Shown here: positions 7,056 to 14,832 of the stretch, one piece after another | Layout: each line of letters starts with the position of its first letter | Position numbering within the stretch: position 1 is the first letter of the stretch | Assembly (NCBI RefSeq): GCF_001431045.1 | Contig: NZ_BCLE01000032.1 | Location: forward strand, 1 to 64,000 | Reading direction: 5' to 3' | DNA: 64,000 nt | Source: Streptococcus orisasini | Lineage (GTDB): Bacteria > Bacillota > Bacilli > Lactobacillales > Streptococcaceae | Program-made: the position numbers and the translations under genes | The notes under the pieces: generated by a model | Database searches by the model: none | What the model was told of the DNA's origin: nothing | Seen by the model: the letters and a program-made list of their open reading frames with translations, nothing else

Positions 7056-9260
7056 CTAGTTTTTAAATCCTGGATTTTTAATCGTTGAGCCGTTCATATG
7101 TTTAACTCGAGCTGAAATTTCCTTGTGGCGGCCTTTTACCATCGGACGAGCCTGCGGATTGCCAAGATAACCACAAGTTCTTTTTACCACATCAGCAGTC
7201 CTAGGATCTGTATTGCCACAGTTTGGACACATAAAACCACGTTCTGTCGGTGTAAAATCACCTTCAAAATCACACTCATAGCAGTGGTCAATCGGCGTAT
7301 TTGTTCCTAGATAACCGACACGGTCATAGGCATAATCCCAAACAGCCTCAAGAGCCTTAGGATTTTGCTGCAGAACAGGGTATTCGCAGTAGTGAATAAA
7401 GCCACCTGTAGCACCTGCTTCTGGGTAATCTTTTTCAAAATCTAATTTTTCAAATGGTGTCGGATTCTTACGAACATCATAGTGGAAAGAGTTTGTGTAG
7501 TATTCTTTATCCGTGATATCTTTGATAATGCCAAATTTCTCTGTATCCAAACGGCAGAAGCGGTCTGTCAGACTTTCAGACGGTGTCGAATAGACAGAAA
7601 AATGATAATCGTATTCATTAGACCATTCACCGCAAAGATTCTTCATTTGACGGATAATATCAATGGTGAAGTCCTTAGCTGCTGGATTAGATTCCCATTC
7701 GCCGCCGTAAAAGACAGTCGCAACTTCATAAAGACCAATATAACCGAGCGAAACCGTTGCCCGACGATCCTTGAACAGTTCATCTACAGAATCTTCCTTA
7801 CCCAGACGTTTGCCAAAGGCACCGTATTGATACAAAATAGGGGCATTAGCAGGTGTTGCTTCTTTAACCCGGCCGATACGGTAGACAAGCGCATCTTTAG
7901 CAATAGCCATTTTTTCACTGAAAATATCCCAGAACTTATCAATATTTCCGTTGGACTCCAAGGCAATACGAGGCAGATTAACCGTTACCACACCAAGGTT
8001 CATACGGCCAGAATTGACTTCAACACCATTTTCGTCCTTCCATCCTTGAAGGAAGGAGCGGCAGCCCATAGGCACCTTGAAAGAACCTGTCAACTCGATA
8101 ATTTTTTCATAAGACAGCATATCAGGGTACATCCGCTTAGTCGCACACTCAAGGGCCAACTTTTTGATGTCGTAGTTAGGTGTTCCTGGCTCCAAATTAA
8201 GGCCGCGCTTAACAGTGAAGATCAATTTAGGGAAAATAGCTGTGCGGTGTTCGCTTCCCAGACCCTTAATCCGAATGTTTAAGATAGCTTTTTGAATTTC
8301 ACGTTCAAACCAATCCGTACCCAAACCAAAGCCAAGTGATGTAAATGGTGTTTGTCCATTTGAAGTGAAAAGAGTATTGATTTCATACTCTAAACTTTGC
8401 ATAGCATCATAGATATCTTTTTTGGTCTTTTCACGCGCATATTCTTCACGCTTATCCTCAGCCACCCACTTTTGAGCATCTTTTAAATGCTTTTGGTAAT
8501 TGAGTTCCGCATAAGGTGCCAGAGTTTCATCAATGCGGTCAGCCGAGCAGCCGCCGTACTGACTTGAAGCGACATTTGCAATAATTTGTGAAATTTGAGC
8601 TGTAGCCGTTTGGATAGACTTAGGACTCTCAACCTCAGCATTGCCGATTTTGAAACCAGACTCCAGCATTCCCTTGAAATCAATCAAACAGCAGTTGGTC
8701 ATCGGTGTGTAAGGATTGTAATCCAAATCATGAAAATGGATGTCCCCTTTAAGGTGAGCATTGGCAACATGCTCTGGCAACATCTTCAGACCAATAGACT
8801 TACCGACAATACCAGCTGTCAAATCACGCTGAGTATTAAAAACATCGCTGTCTTTGTTGGCATTTTCATTGACAACCGTTTGATCTTTATTAATCAGCTT
8901 ATCAATCGTAAAGTTGATATCAGTTGCTTGAGAGCGCTCAAAATCACGTTTTGCACGATAATTAATATACTCCTGAGCAATCGTATATTCACCAGCCTGC
9001 AAAAGCTCATGCTCCACAATATTTTGAATTTCATAAATCTTAATATTTTCACTAAAACGCTCATAAATTTCAGCGACCACCCGATCCGCAATATCGGACA
9101 GCTTAGCTTCAATAAAGGGCGTCATCGGTGTCACCTGATTACTTGCCCTGACAATAGCTTGATAAATTTTATCTTTATCAAAAGCAACCTGACGACCGTC
9201 ACGTTTAATAACAATCATAGCAGGTTTAGCAAAAATATTTTCTTTTTCGAGTGCAATCAT
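7056..9260 (-). CDS. nrdD: Anaerobic (class III) ribonucleoside-triphosphate reductase
   Basis: A 734-residue class III reductase making dNTPs without oxygen. An ATP-cone occupies about residues 14-105 (VIKRDGRQVAFDKDKIYQAI). The catalytic barrel follows. The C-terminal zinc site is Cys660, Cys663, Cys678 and Cys681 (CYEC...CPNC), and the glycyl-radical motif RTCGY puts the radical near Gly697. Full family length. ATG at 9260 has AAGGAGAGAGA upstream. The promoter is overlaid by paired NrdR boxes. Its activase NrdG is encoded further along the same strand. Confidence 0.97.
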   Translation of the reverse strand: MIALEKENIFAKPAMIVIKRDGRQVAFDKDKIYQAIVRASNQVTPMTPFIEAKLSDIADRVVAEIYERFSENIKIYEIQNIVEHELLQAGEYTIAQEYINYRAKRDFERSQATDINFTIDKLINKDQTVVNENANKDSDVFNTQRDLTAGIVGKSIGLKMLPEHVANAHLKGDIHFHDLDYNPYTPMTNCCLIDFKGMLESGFKIGNAEVESPKSIQTATAQISQIIANVASSQYGGCSADRIDETLAPYAELNYQKHLKDAQKWVAEDKREEYAREKTKKDIYDAMQSLEYEINTLFTSNGQTPFTSLGFGLGTDWFEREIQKAILNIRIKGLGSEHRTAIFPKLIFTVKRGLNLEPGTPNYDIKKLALECATKRMYPDMLSYEKIIELTGSFKVPMGCRSFLQGWKDENGVEVNSGRMNLGVVTVNLPRIALESNGNIDKFWDIFSEKMAIAKDALVYRIGRVKEATPANAPILYQYGAFGKRLGKEDSVDELFKDRRATVSLGYIGLYEVATVFYGGEWESNPAAKDFTIDIIRQMKNLCGEWSNEYDYHFSVYSTPSESLTDRFCRLDTEKFGIIKDITDKEYYTNSFHYDVRKNPTPFEKLDFEKDYPEAGATGGFIHYCEYPVLQQNPKALEAVWDYAYDRVGYLGTNTPIDHCYECDFEGDFTPTERGFMCPNCGNTDPRTADVVKRTCGYLGNPQARPMVKGRHKEISARVKHMNGSTIKNPGFKN

Positions 9261-9283
9261 ATGTCTCTCTCCTTACAGAAGCT

Positions 9284-9311
9284 ATTATAACATAAGAAAG
9301 AAAAAAATCAA
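9284..9311 (-). promoter_or_regulatory. nrdD promoter
   Basis: Minus strand TTGATT (9311-9306), 16 bp, TATAAT (9289-9284). The -35 element lies inside the left arm of the NrdR operator, so repressor binding would block polymerase. Confidence 0.75.
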
Positions 9312-9356
9312 TATATTGTGGTAAAAAAATTAATTAGACACAATATATTGATTTTT
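9303..9356. promoter_or_regulatory. Paired NrdR boxes upstream of nrdD
   Basis: Two 18-bp arms (9303-9320 and 9339-9356) form a perfect inverted repeat. Each contains the palindromic core CAATATATTG (9309 and 9341). The cores are 32 bp apart, three helical turns, as is typical for NrdR operators of ribonucleotide reductase genes. The same inverted repeat could also form a hairpin after the stop of the membrane protein at 9360. Confidence 0.85.
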
Positions 9357-9359
9357 AGC

Positions 9360-10925
9360 CTATTTTCGCTTGTAAACAGTGAAGTCAGGACTCATTTTCA
9401 GAGAAGCTGCTTTATAATTTTTTTTCAAATTATTTTTCAAAACAAGAGGCATCCGCTCTGCGTTTTCATTCACCAAAACATAGGAAGCTTCATTTTGCAG
9501 CAGCTCATCTTCTAAGGCCTTCTCATTAGATTTCTTAACGGTATTTATCATCGGCAGAGGAAATTGCGAACTGGAAAGGCGGTCAGCATCCAGATAAATT
9601 TTTGCACTGGAATCCCAAACATAAATTCTAGAGCCCTTCTCTGTATTTTCTCTAATATATTCAGCCACCTGAGCTCGTTCCTGATTTAAGCTGTAAGAGG
9701 AAATATAATGGACAATCGGCTGAGCCAAACCATAAACGAATAAAAGACAGGGTAGATAAAAATGTCCCAGTAAAAACAGATCAAAAACCCTGCGCGATAG
9801 TCGTCTGTGCTGTTTTCGACGGCGTGATCTACGTCTTAAGGATTCCTTATACTTATCATCAAGATAGAGTCCTGTCAGTACCAATCCAAACGGTAAAAGC
9901 AGCAAGAATTGGTAAGTAGCATAACTTTGTGACAGCAAAATGAAAATCAAACTGAAAACAAAGCTCAAAAAGACAATAGATTTAACCAAATCATCCCGAT
10001 CCGTCTCACGCTTAATATGATCGAAAAAGGTCAAAGCTCCCATTAACAAGCCCGAAGCAAAAAGCACAAAGAGCTGGAACAAAATGGTCAAGAGAATATT
10101 ACCTTTGCCAAGAGCAAAATAAGTAAAATAATAAGTTCCGGCCTGAGAAATATAAGACGACAGAATCTGCATGTTTAAAACAAAATAACCAAAGGTATAA
10201 AATACCAACAAGCCACCAAAAAGCAGGCAAAGAAATTGATAAAACCCATGAGCATACCGTCGATTCTTAATATTATAAACACAGATAACCGCCAGCGAGA
10301 CAAGCCAGAAAAACAAGGTTCTAGGCTCAATCAAATAAGCCAAGGCTCCAGTCAGACCATAGACAATAAAGCCCTCATCCCTTGTCAGTCCTGCAAAATA
10401 CTTAGTTAAAAACCACAGAGACAGCAAGACAAAAGGCATAGCCAACTGGATGGGGTAAAGACCACCAAAACCAAGGGCAAAATTAGCCAAATAAAAGAGC
10501 AGTATAGTATTGATAGCTACTTCTTCTTTGTCAGTCATATGATAGACAATCTTGTAAAGGAAAATCCCAGAAAAGTAAAAAGCTACAAACTGAACAAAAG
10601 TTAGCCAGAAACTGCTTCCTAATAAATAACTCAAGGAAATAAGCCCATAATAAACAAAGCCGCCTGTCGAAAAGATATCACTATAGGGCAGATGATTTTG
10701 CACCATCATAAAGCCCGTATAGAGATTCTGGGACTGCACAGCGTTGCCAAAATCAGTAAAAACAGGCATAGCCACACTGAAAAAACTGATAAAAGCACTA
10801 AATATAATAATATAAAGACGGTGCAGAGAGTCAACTTCTGCTGCACCTTTGCTGTCCTTAAAATCTCTATAAGTATTTTGGTCTGTTAAGCTTTCACGGC
10901 TGTATCTATCTTGTCGTCTGTTCAA
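9360..10925 (-). CDS. Large polytopic membrane protein, GT-C-like layout
   Basis: A 521-residue integral membrane protein with about 11-12 hydrophobic segments, a charged 30-residue N-terminal tail, a basic cluster near residue 370 (RRRSRRRKQHRRLSRR) and a soluble C-terminal domain of about 110 residues. The first loop contains YTGFMMVQNHLPYSDIFSTGGF, a layout like GT-C membrane glycosyltransferases. This is a fold-level guess; no catalytic motif was confirmed. The start is TTG at 10925 behind AAGGAGAA. A TTGACT/TATACT pair (16-bp spacer) within the end of the preceding microgene could give it its own promoter, though read-through from the CIN-box promoter is possible. Confidence 0.7.
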   Translation of the reverse strand: MNRRQDRYSRESLTDQNTYRDFKDSKGAAEVDSLHRLYIIIFSAFISFFSVAMPVFTDFGNAVQSQNLYTGFMMVQNHLPYSDIFSTGGFVYYGLISLSYLLGSSFWLTFVQFVAFYFSGIFLYKIVYHMTDKEEVAINTILLFYLANFALGFGGLYPIQLAMPFVLLSLWFLTKYFAGLTRDEGFIVYGLTGALAYLIEPRTLFFWLVSLAVICVYNIKNRRYAHGFYQFLCLLFGGLLVFYTFGYFVLNMQILSSYISQAGTYYFTYFALGKGNILLTILFQLFVLFASGLLMGALTFFDHIKRETDRDDLVKSIVFLSFVFSLIFILLSQSYATYQFLLLLPFGLVLTGLYLDDKYKESLRRRSRRRKQHRRLSRRVFDLFLLGHFYLPCLLFVYGLAQPIVHYISSYSLNQERAQVAEYIRENTEKGSRIYVWDSSAKIYLDADRLSSSQFPLPMINTVKKSNEKALEDELLQNEASYVLVNENAERMPLVLKNNLKKNYKAASLKMSPDFTVYKRK

Positions 10926-10967
10926 ACTAATTCTCCTTGAATTTTCCTATTAAAAGTATAACAAAAT

Positions 10968-11096
10968 CTACTTATTAGTCAATTTATCTAAGATAAAAGA
11001 ATAGGTTAAAATTTCTCTGAAACGGTGATAAGGCCTCTTTTTATAGGCTTTCAAAAATAATTCTTCTTCCTGAGTAAGCTCTTTCTTTTTATCCAT
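10968..11096 (-). CDS. 42-residue microprotein behind a CIN box
   Basis: ATG 11096 to TAG 10968, 42 residues: a charged N-terminus (MDKKKELTQEEELFLKAYKK) then RPYHRFREILTYSFILDKL. It is probably helical with an amphipathic second half and no clear transmembrane span. The ribosome site AGAGGTG is 13 nt upstream, a little far. A perfect ComX box (TACGAATA) lies 26 nt before the start, almost the same distance as the CIN box of cinA in this window, so I infer induction during competence. Not recognised as any named family; a regulator or membrane-associated accessory factor is possible. Confidence 0.65.
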   Translation of the reverse strand: MDKKKELTQEEELFLKAYKKRPYHRFREILTYSFILDKLTNK

Positions 11097-11122
11097 TTTA
11101 TTGATAATACACCTCTTTTAAC

Positions 11123-11130
11123 TATTCGTA
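11123..11130 (-). promoter_or_regulatory. CIN box (ComX promoter element) of the microprotein gene
   Basis: TACGAATA on the minus strand, preceded by a T-rich stretch (CTTTTTCTTTTTGCTCTTT), as in late-competence promoters read by the alternative sigma factor ComX. Confidence 0.75.
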
Positions 11131-11174
11131 AAAGAGCAAAAAGAAAAAGCCTGATTGTCTCAGACATTTCTAGA

Positions 11175-11480
11175 TTAGTGGTCGTCTTCATCCAAGAAAC
11201 TGTTGAAAACTTCTTCAATCATATCCCATTCAGCATCAGCGTCTTCTGGAATAGGCTGCAAATCACCTTCTGTGCCATCTTCATTTTCAGTAAATGAATA
11301 GGCTTGAATTTCAATCTGACCATCAGCGTCTTCCTCAGCTCCTGCTGGTACCAAAAGGACATAATTTTTGCCGAATTCTTCTTTTCCGTCAATCGTTAAC
11401 AAAATTTCAAATAGGGTTTCATTTCCTTGTTCGTCAACAAGCGTAATAAGATCATGCTCTTGTTCATGATGATGTGACAT
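11175..11480 (-). CDS. DUF1292 (UPF0473, YrzB-like) protein
   Basis: A 101-residue highly acidic protein of the DUF1292 family. The N-terminal His-rich [10 protein letters not shown] leads into the conserved [20 protein letters not shown] block, then a Glu/Asp-rich C-terminus ([14 protein letters not shown]). Start ATG 11480 with AGGAGGCG immediately upstream. It is the third gene of the conserved ireB-ruvX-DUF1292 cluster. Function is not established; transcription probably continues from ireB. Confidence 0.9.
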   Translation of the reverse strand: MSHHHEQEHDLITLVDEQGNETLFEILLTIDGKEEFGKNYVLLVPAGAEEDADGQIEIQAYSFTENEDGTEGDLQPIPEDADAEWDMIEEVFNSFLDEDDH

Positions 11481-11570
11481 AGTCGCCTCCTCCTTTTTAT
11501 TGATAAACTAGCTTCAACTTCTGTGAAGTGAGTAGCTAAATTATCTCTTACAACTCAAAAAAATTAATCT

Positions 11571-11990
11571 TTAAACCATTCGATCTAAATAATTTTGCAA
11601 AATCAGCTGAGCCGCCAGCTTATCAATGACCTTTTTGCGTTTGCCGCGGCTGATATCAGCCTGCTCAACCAGCATCCGTTCTGCCTGAACAGTCGTCAAG
11701 CGCTCATCCTGATAATCAACAGGCAGTTTAAAAAACTCCTTGATTTTCTCACCGTAGGCTCGGCTGGCTTCAACACGCGGACCGCTTGTATTGTTCATGT
11801 TTTTTGGCAAGCCTACAACAAATTTTTCAACCTTATATTCCTTGACCAAATCAGCCAAGCGATCAAGACCAAATTTTTGGTTGGCTTCATCAATAGAAAT
11901 TATTTCAAGCCCTTGTGCTGTAAAACCAAGAGGATCGCTAATAGCAACACCGACTGTTTTTGAACCGACATCCAGCCCCATTATTCTCAT
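11571..11990 (-). CDS. ruvX: Holliday-junction resolvase-like protein RuvX (YqgF)
   Basis: A 139-residue RNase H-fold protein. It shows the YqgF motifs [22 protein letters not shown] (first acidic residue Asp7), [16 protein letters not shown] and a late [17 protein letters not shown] with an acidic residue. Members act as Holliday-junction resolvase-like nucleases or in 16S rRNA 5'-end processing; the sequence does not tell which. It begins within the ireB stop (ATGA-type overlap at 11987-11990). Confidence 0.93.
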   Translation of the reverse strand: MRIMGLDVGSKTVGVAISDPLGFTAQGLEIISIDEANQKFGLDRLADLVKEYKVEKFVVGLPKNMNNTSGPRVEASRAYGEKIKEFFKLPVDYQDERLTTVQAERMLVEQADISRGKRKKVIDKLAAQLILQNYLDRMV

Positions 11991-12256
11991 TCTAGATCAA
12001 TCCCATTTCCTTGCAAATAGTAACGTACTAATTCTTCAACAATTTCATCACGTTCATACTTGCGGATTTGATTGCGGGCATCATTATAACGAGGCACGTA
12101 AGCAGGATCTCCGCTTAAAACATAACCTACAATCTGATTAATTGGATTATATCCCTTCTCTTCTAACGACCGATAAACATGCGTCAGCGTTTCACTGATT
12201 TCCTTCTTATTTCCATCGTCAAGGTTAAAACGAACTGTTTCATCTGTAAATCCCAC
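11987..12256 (-). CDS. ireB: IreB-family regulatory phosphoprotein (UPF0297)
   Basis: An 89-residue protein: [20 protein letters not shown], then [60 protein letters not shown]. This is the nearly invariant UPF0297 pattern. In Enterococcus, IreB is phosphorylated on N-terminal threonines by the Ser/Thr kinase IreK and affects cephalosporin resistance; Thr4 and Thr7 are candidates here by analogy. It leads the ireB-ruvX-DUF1292 operon. A TATAAT at 12299-12294 on the minus strand is a reasonable -10. Confidence 0.92.
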   Translation of the reverse strand: MGFTDETVRFNLDDGNKKEISETLTHVYRSLEEKGYNPINQIVGYVLSGDPAYVPRYNDARNQIRKYERDEIVEELVRYYLQGNGIDLE

Positions 12257-12331
12257 AATAACACCTTCTTTCTCATAGGGAATATCATGTTACATTATAT
12301 CTTATTTTCAGTATTTTCACAAGGAGAAGAG

Positions 12332-12366
12332 CCACTTATCTCAAATTAAGTACCATTTATCCCAAA
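12332..12366 (+). promoter_or_regulatory. Candidate LytTR operator (direct repeat) upstream of brsR
   Basis: CCACTTATCTCAAA at 12332 and CCATTTATCCCAAA at 12353 match at 12 of 14 bases and are exactly 21 bp apart, two helical turns. That is the usual arrangement for LytTR regulators. The repeat ends four bases before a weak -35 (TGGTTC, 12371) paired with TATACT (12394), as expected for an activator-dependent autoregulated promoter. Confidence 0.7.
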
Positions 12367-12424
12367 AATCTGGTTCCTTTTTACAAAATTCTATATACTT
12401 AAAATAAAGGAAAGGAGATAAGTG

Positions 12425-12859
12425 ATGAAATTAAAAATTATTAAGGACCCCAACTTTAAAGAACCCTTACTCCAGATTTACACACATCATATTGATAAGC
12501 AAACACAGGAGATAATTGATTTTATTAAGCAAAAGCCTAATGTCATTTACGGTTACAAAAATAAGAAATTACAATTTATCCCTCTAGAAAATGTGGTTCG
12601 TATTTTCACTGAAAACAAGCAAGTCTTAATTCAAACACCGACAGATACCTATTTGGCTAAACAAAGGCTCTACTTTTTCGAGCAAGAATTGGGGACACAT
12701 TTTATTCGTATTTCTCAAGGAGAAATTATTAACATCAAGTACATCAAACAATTGAATTTAACCATCCGAGGCAGCATCGAAGTAACTTTAAAAAATGGAA
12801 TAACTAGCTTCGTGGCTAGACGAAGCCTGAAACACTTCAAAGAAAAATTAAATCTCTAA
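12425..12859 (+). CDS. brsR: LytTR-family transcriptional regulator (BrsR-like)
   Basis: A 144-residue DNA-binding protein. About 45 N-terminal residues precede a LytTR domain at residues about 45-143, with IPLENVVRIFTENKQVLIQT, FFEQELGTHFIRISQGEIINIKYIKQL and a C-terminal FVARRSLKHFKEKL. It has no receiver domain. Start ATG 12425 behind AAAGGAGATAA. With the next gene it forms a LytTR regulatory system. In S. mutans, BrsRM is the pair encoded at this chromosomal site; BrsR activates bacteriocin genes and links to competence, and the membrane partner restrains it. The symbol rests on family plus position. Confidence 0.85.
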   Translation: MKLKIIKDPNFKEPLLQIYTHHIDKQTQEIIDFIKQKPNVIYGYKNKKLQFIPLENVVRIFTENKQVLIQTPTDTYLAKQRLYFFEQELGTHFIRISQGEIINIKYIKQLNLTIRGSIEVTLKNGITSFVARRSLKHFKEKLNL

Positions 12860-12871
12860 TGGAGGCCTACC

Positions 12872-13318
12872 ATGAAAATACTCAAACAGATTATTAGTTA
12901 CAGTTTTATTGGCATAGGAATTGGCTCCGTAATGAATTATGTCATAGCCATCTTCTTTTTCCCAAACAGCAATCCACTTGGTGTTCCAAGTTTTGTTCAC
13001 CATTTTTCATCCGCTTCACAAGCAACAGCCGTTCAACTTTTCATTTTTGCCCTTTTAGGAATTTTACAGGGATTTGCCAGCGACCTCTTTAGAAACGAAA
13101 AACTCAGTCTGCTCACTACAAGCTTGATTCATTATTTATTCATTGTCTTACCGCTTGTTTTAGCTGGATTTTACTTACATTGGTTCCATATGACTTGGAT
13201 ATATTTAGCTTTCTTTCTCTTCGCAGTCTCTATTATTTACATCCTCATTTACTTATTCTGCTATTTCGCACATAAAAAAGAAATTCAAAAAATCAACAAT
13301 CGATTACATCAAGTTTAA
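12872..13318 (+). CDS. brsM: DUF3021 membrane protein, LytTR-system inhibitor (BrsM-like)
   Basis: A 148-residue membrane protein with four hydrophobic segments (about residues 8-30, 47-65, 75-98 and 103-130) and a short basic cytosolic tail. Starts 13 bp after brsR with GGAGG. DUF3021 proteins encoded after a LytTR regulator typically hold it inactive; that role here is inferred from the arrangement. The signal that would relieve inhibition is unknown. Confidence 0.85.
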   Translation: MKILKQIISYSFIGIGIGSVMNYVIAIFFFPNSNPLGVPSFVHHFSSASQATAVQLFIFALLGILQGFASDLFRNEKLSLLTTSLIHYLFIVLPLVLAGFYLHWFHMTWIYLAFFLFAVSIIYILIYLFCYFAHKKEIQKINNRLHQV

Positions 13319-13340
13319 CAAATATAATTTTTTAGCATTT

Positions 13341-13431
13341 AATACTCAAAAATAGACTAAGCTAGACGACGAGCCGCAGGCTGTATTAAGCTACAACAAA
13401 ATAAAGGCAACAACCTATAAAGAGTATAACT
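13341..13431. repeat. Remnant of a streptococcal intergenic repeat
   Basis: The stretch begins AATACTC, then reads AGCTAGACGACGAGCCGCAG and ends AAAGAGTAT. It resembles the common streptococcal intergenic repeat containing ATACTCAATGAAAATC...CCGCAGGCTGTA. It is degraded. Assignment is from memory of that repeat. Confidence 0.45.
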
Positions 13432-13439
13432 ATTTTAAA

Positions 13440-13480
13440 AGACGCTTGAAATTCTAACAGTTATTTCAAGCGTCTTCTTT
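13440..13480 (+). terminator. Terminator after brsM
   Basis: AGACGCTTGAAAT / ATTTCAAGCGTCT is a perfect 13-bp stem with a 9-nt loop, followed by TCTTTAT. Probably also usable from the opposite side, toward 13611. Confidence 0.85.
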
Positions 13481-13610
13481 ATCTTATTTTGGATCTTTGC
13501 TGGCTCTTTTTAAGAACTGCAATATAGAATTGGTTCAAACCAAGGTCTTTATATATTGAACTGGATAATCTTTTTATTGAGACATTGCATTCTTCACAAA
13601 ATGTTAAAGA

Positions 13611-14030
13611 CTAATTTCTTTTCCTATAAGCAAAAAGGAAAAGCAACACGACCACAACTCCTAAGAGTATCCCTGAAAAAGGCATGGTCGGTTCAAAAAC
13701 AAGAGTTAGCAGGCGATAAGGCGCTATCAAAGCTTCTTTTATCGCTGCTCCCTGTTTAATATCTAAAACAACAAATGCACCATAAGTCAGTGTAAAAAAG
13801 ATAACCATATAGCGAACAAAACTCAGCACAACTAAAGCCCATCCCTTTAGCTTAGTTCTAGCCAGCAATAACAATAACCCTAATAAATAAGCAATGGGAA
13901 AAATAAACAGCCACTGAGATTGGTAAAGGTAAAGAATAACCAGCGAAACAATAAACGCCAACCCTATACCAATTTTATAATACAGCCAAAACGGAGCCAA
14001 GTCTTTTTGGTTTTTGTTACTTCTTCTCAT
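13611..14030 (-). CDS. Small four-helix membrane protein
   Basis: A 139-residue protein with a basic N-terminus (MRRSNKNQKD) and about five hydrophobic stretches, ending YRKRN. ATG 14030 has AGGAGAAG upstream. I do not recognise a family with confidence. It stands alone between brsM and spx, transcribed toward brsM. Nothing in the sequence points to an enzymatic site; a structural or accessory membrane role is all that can be said. Confidence 0.7.
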   Translation of the reverse strand: MRRSNKNQKDLAPFWLYYKIGIGLAFIVSLVILYLYQSQWLFIFPIAYLLGLLLLLARTKLKGWALVVLSFVRYMVIFFTLTYGAFVVLDIKQGAAIKEALIAPYRLLTLVFEPTMPFSGILLGVVVVLLFLFAYRKRN

Positions 14031-14349
14031 ATCTTCTTCTCCTTAACTCCAGTATAGCATATTTTAAAGGAAAAAAAGTAAGAATCGTGAAAAAATCAGC
14101 ACATCTAGTTCATAGCCTTGTTTATCTTCAAAGTCCCCTTATTTCACGACCTTATCTTTACTTTTAGCTGCAGGCAAATTTAAAAATCTGCATAATATCA
14201 ATTATTAGCTATCTTACATCTATCTGTCTGCACACTGCGCCAAAGCAGATTTTTCTGGGCATTCAAAAAGAGACTGAATTGAGCTGCTCCTTAAGCTAGA
14301 TTTTTCCCAACTTAAGAAACCCTTACAGTCTCTTCCAATCTCTTTTTCT
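14031..14349. other. Intergenic region downstream of spx
   Basis: 319 bp without a supported gene. It holds the spx terminator (14264-14334) and, near 14040-14060, the promoter side of the small membrane protein gene. The open frame across 14220-14426 is just the terminator region read through. Confidence 0.6.
14264..14334 (-). terminator. Terminator after spx
   Basis: On the minus strand AAGAGACTG pairs with CAGTCTCTT followed by TTT, enclosing an inner CTTAAG/CTTAAG hairpin; it begins 16 nt after the spx stop. Confidence 0.7.
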
Positions 14350-14748
14350 CTATAAAGCTGCACGTAAACGAGCTTCAGTATTTTCAACATTACGGATTGC
14401 TCGCGGTAAGAAAGCGCGAATATCATCTTCTTTGTAACCTACCTGAAGTCGTTTATCATCAATCAAAATCGGACTTTTCAGAATCCGAGGATTTTCTTGA
14501 ATCAAGTCAATGACCTCGCTGACACTCAAGTCATCAATATTACAATTGAGGGCTTTTGCATAACGATTTTTTGAGGAGACAATACTTTCAATCCCATTTT
14601 CTGTTTTTGAAAGAATATTTAAAATTTCTTCTTTAGTCAAAGTATCTTTTGCTAAGTTTTGTTCTTTATAAGGGAGTTTATGAGCATTAAGCCATGTTTT
14701 TGCTTTCTTACAACTTGTACAGCTTGAAATTGTATAAATTTTAATCAT
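14350..14748 (-). CDS. spxA2: Spx-family transcriptional regulator
   Basis: A 132-residue ArsC-fold regulator that binds the RNA polymerase alpha C-terminal domain and reprograms transcription in thiol or envelope stress. The redox switch is Cys10 and Cys13 (SSCTSCKKAKTWL). The RPxxxx region of ArsC is replaced by the Spx-like NPRILKSPILIDDKRLQVGY. In S. mutans two Spx proteins exist; the copy next to recA is SpxA2, hence the symbol by position. It lies 85 bp downstream of recA on the same strand, with possible read-through. Confidence 0.85.
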   Translation of the reverse strand: MIKIYTISSCTSCKKAKTWLNAHKLPYKEQNLAKDTLTKEEILNILSKTENGIESIVSSKNRYAKALNCNIDDLSVSEVIDLIQENPRILKSPILIDDKRLQVGYKEDDIRAFLPRAIRNVENTEARLRAAL

Positions 14749-14832
14749 GTGTCAATCTCTCTTTCCTTACAGGATAGTACTATCTTAGCATAGTTCATTA
14801 AATAAAGAGTCGGTCTTTGGACCTATTTTTAT

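Noticed and set aside
14220..14426. 68-codon open frame after spx
   Set aside because: Consists of the spx 3' end read in another frame through its terminator.
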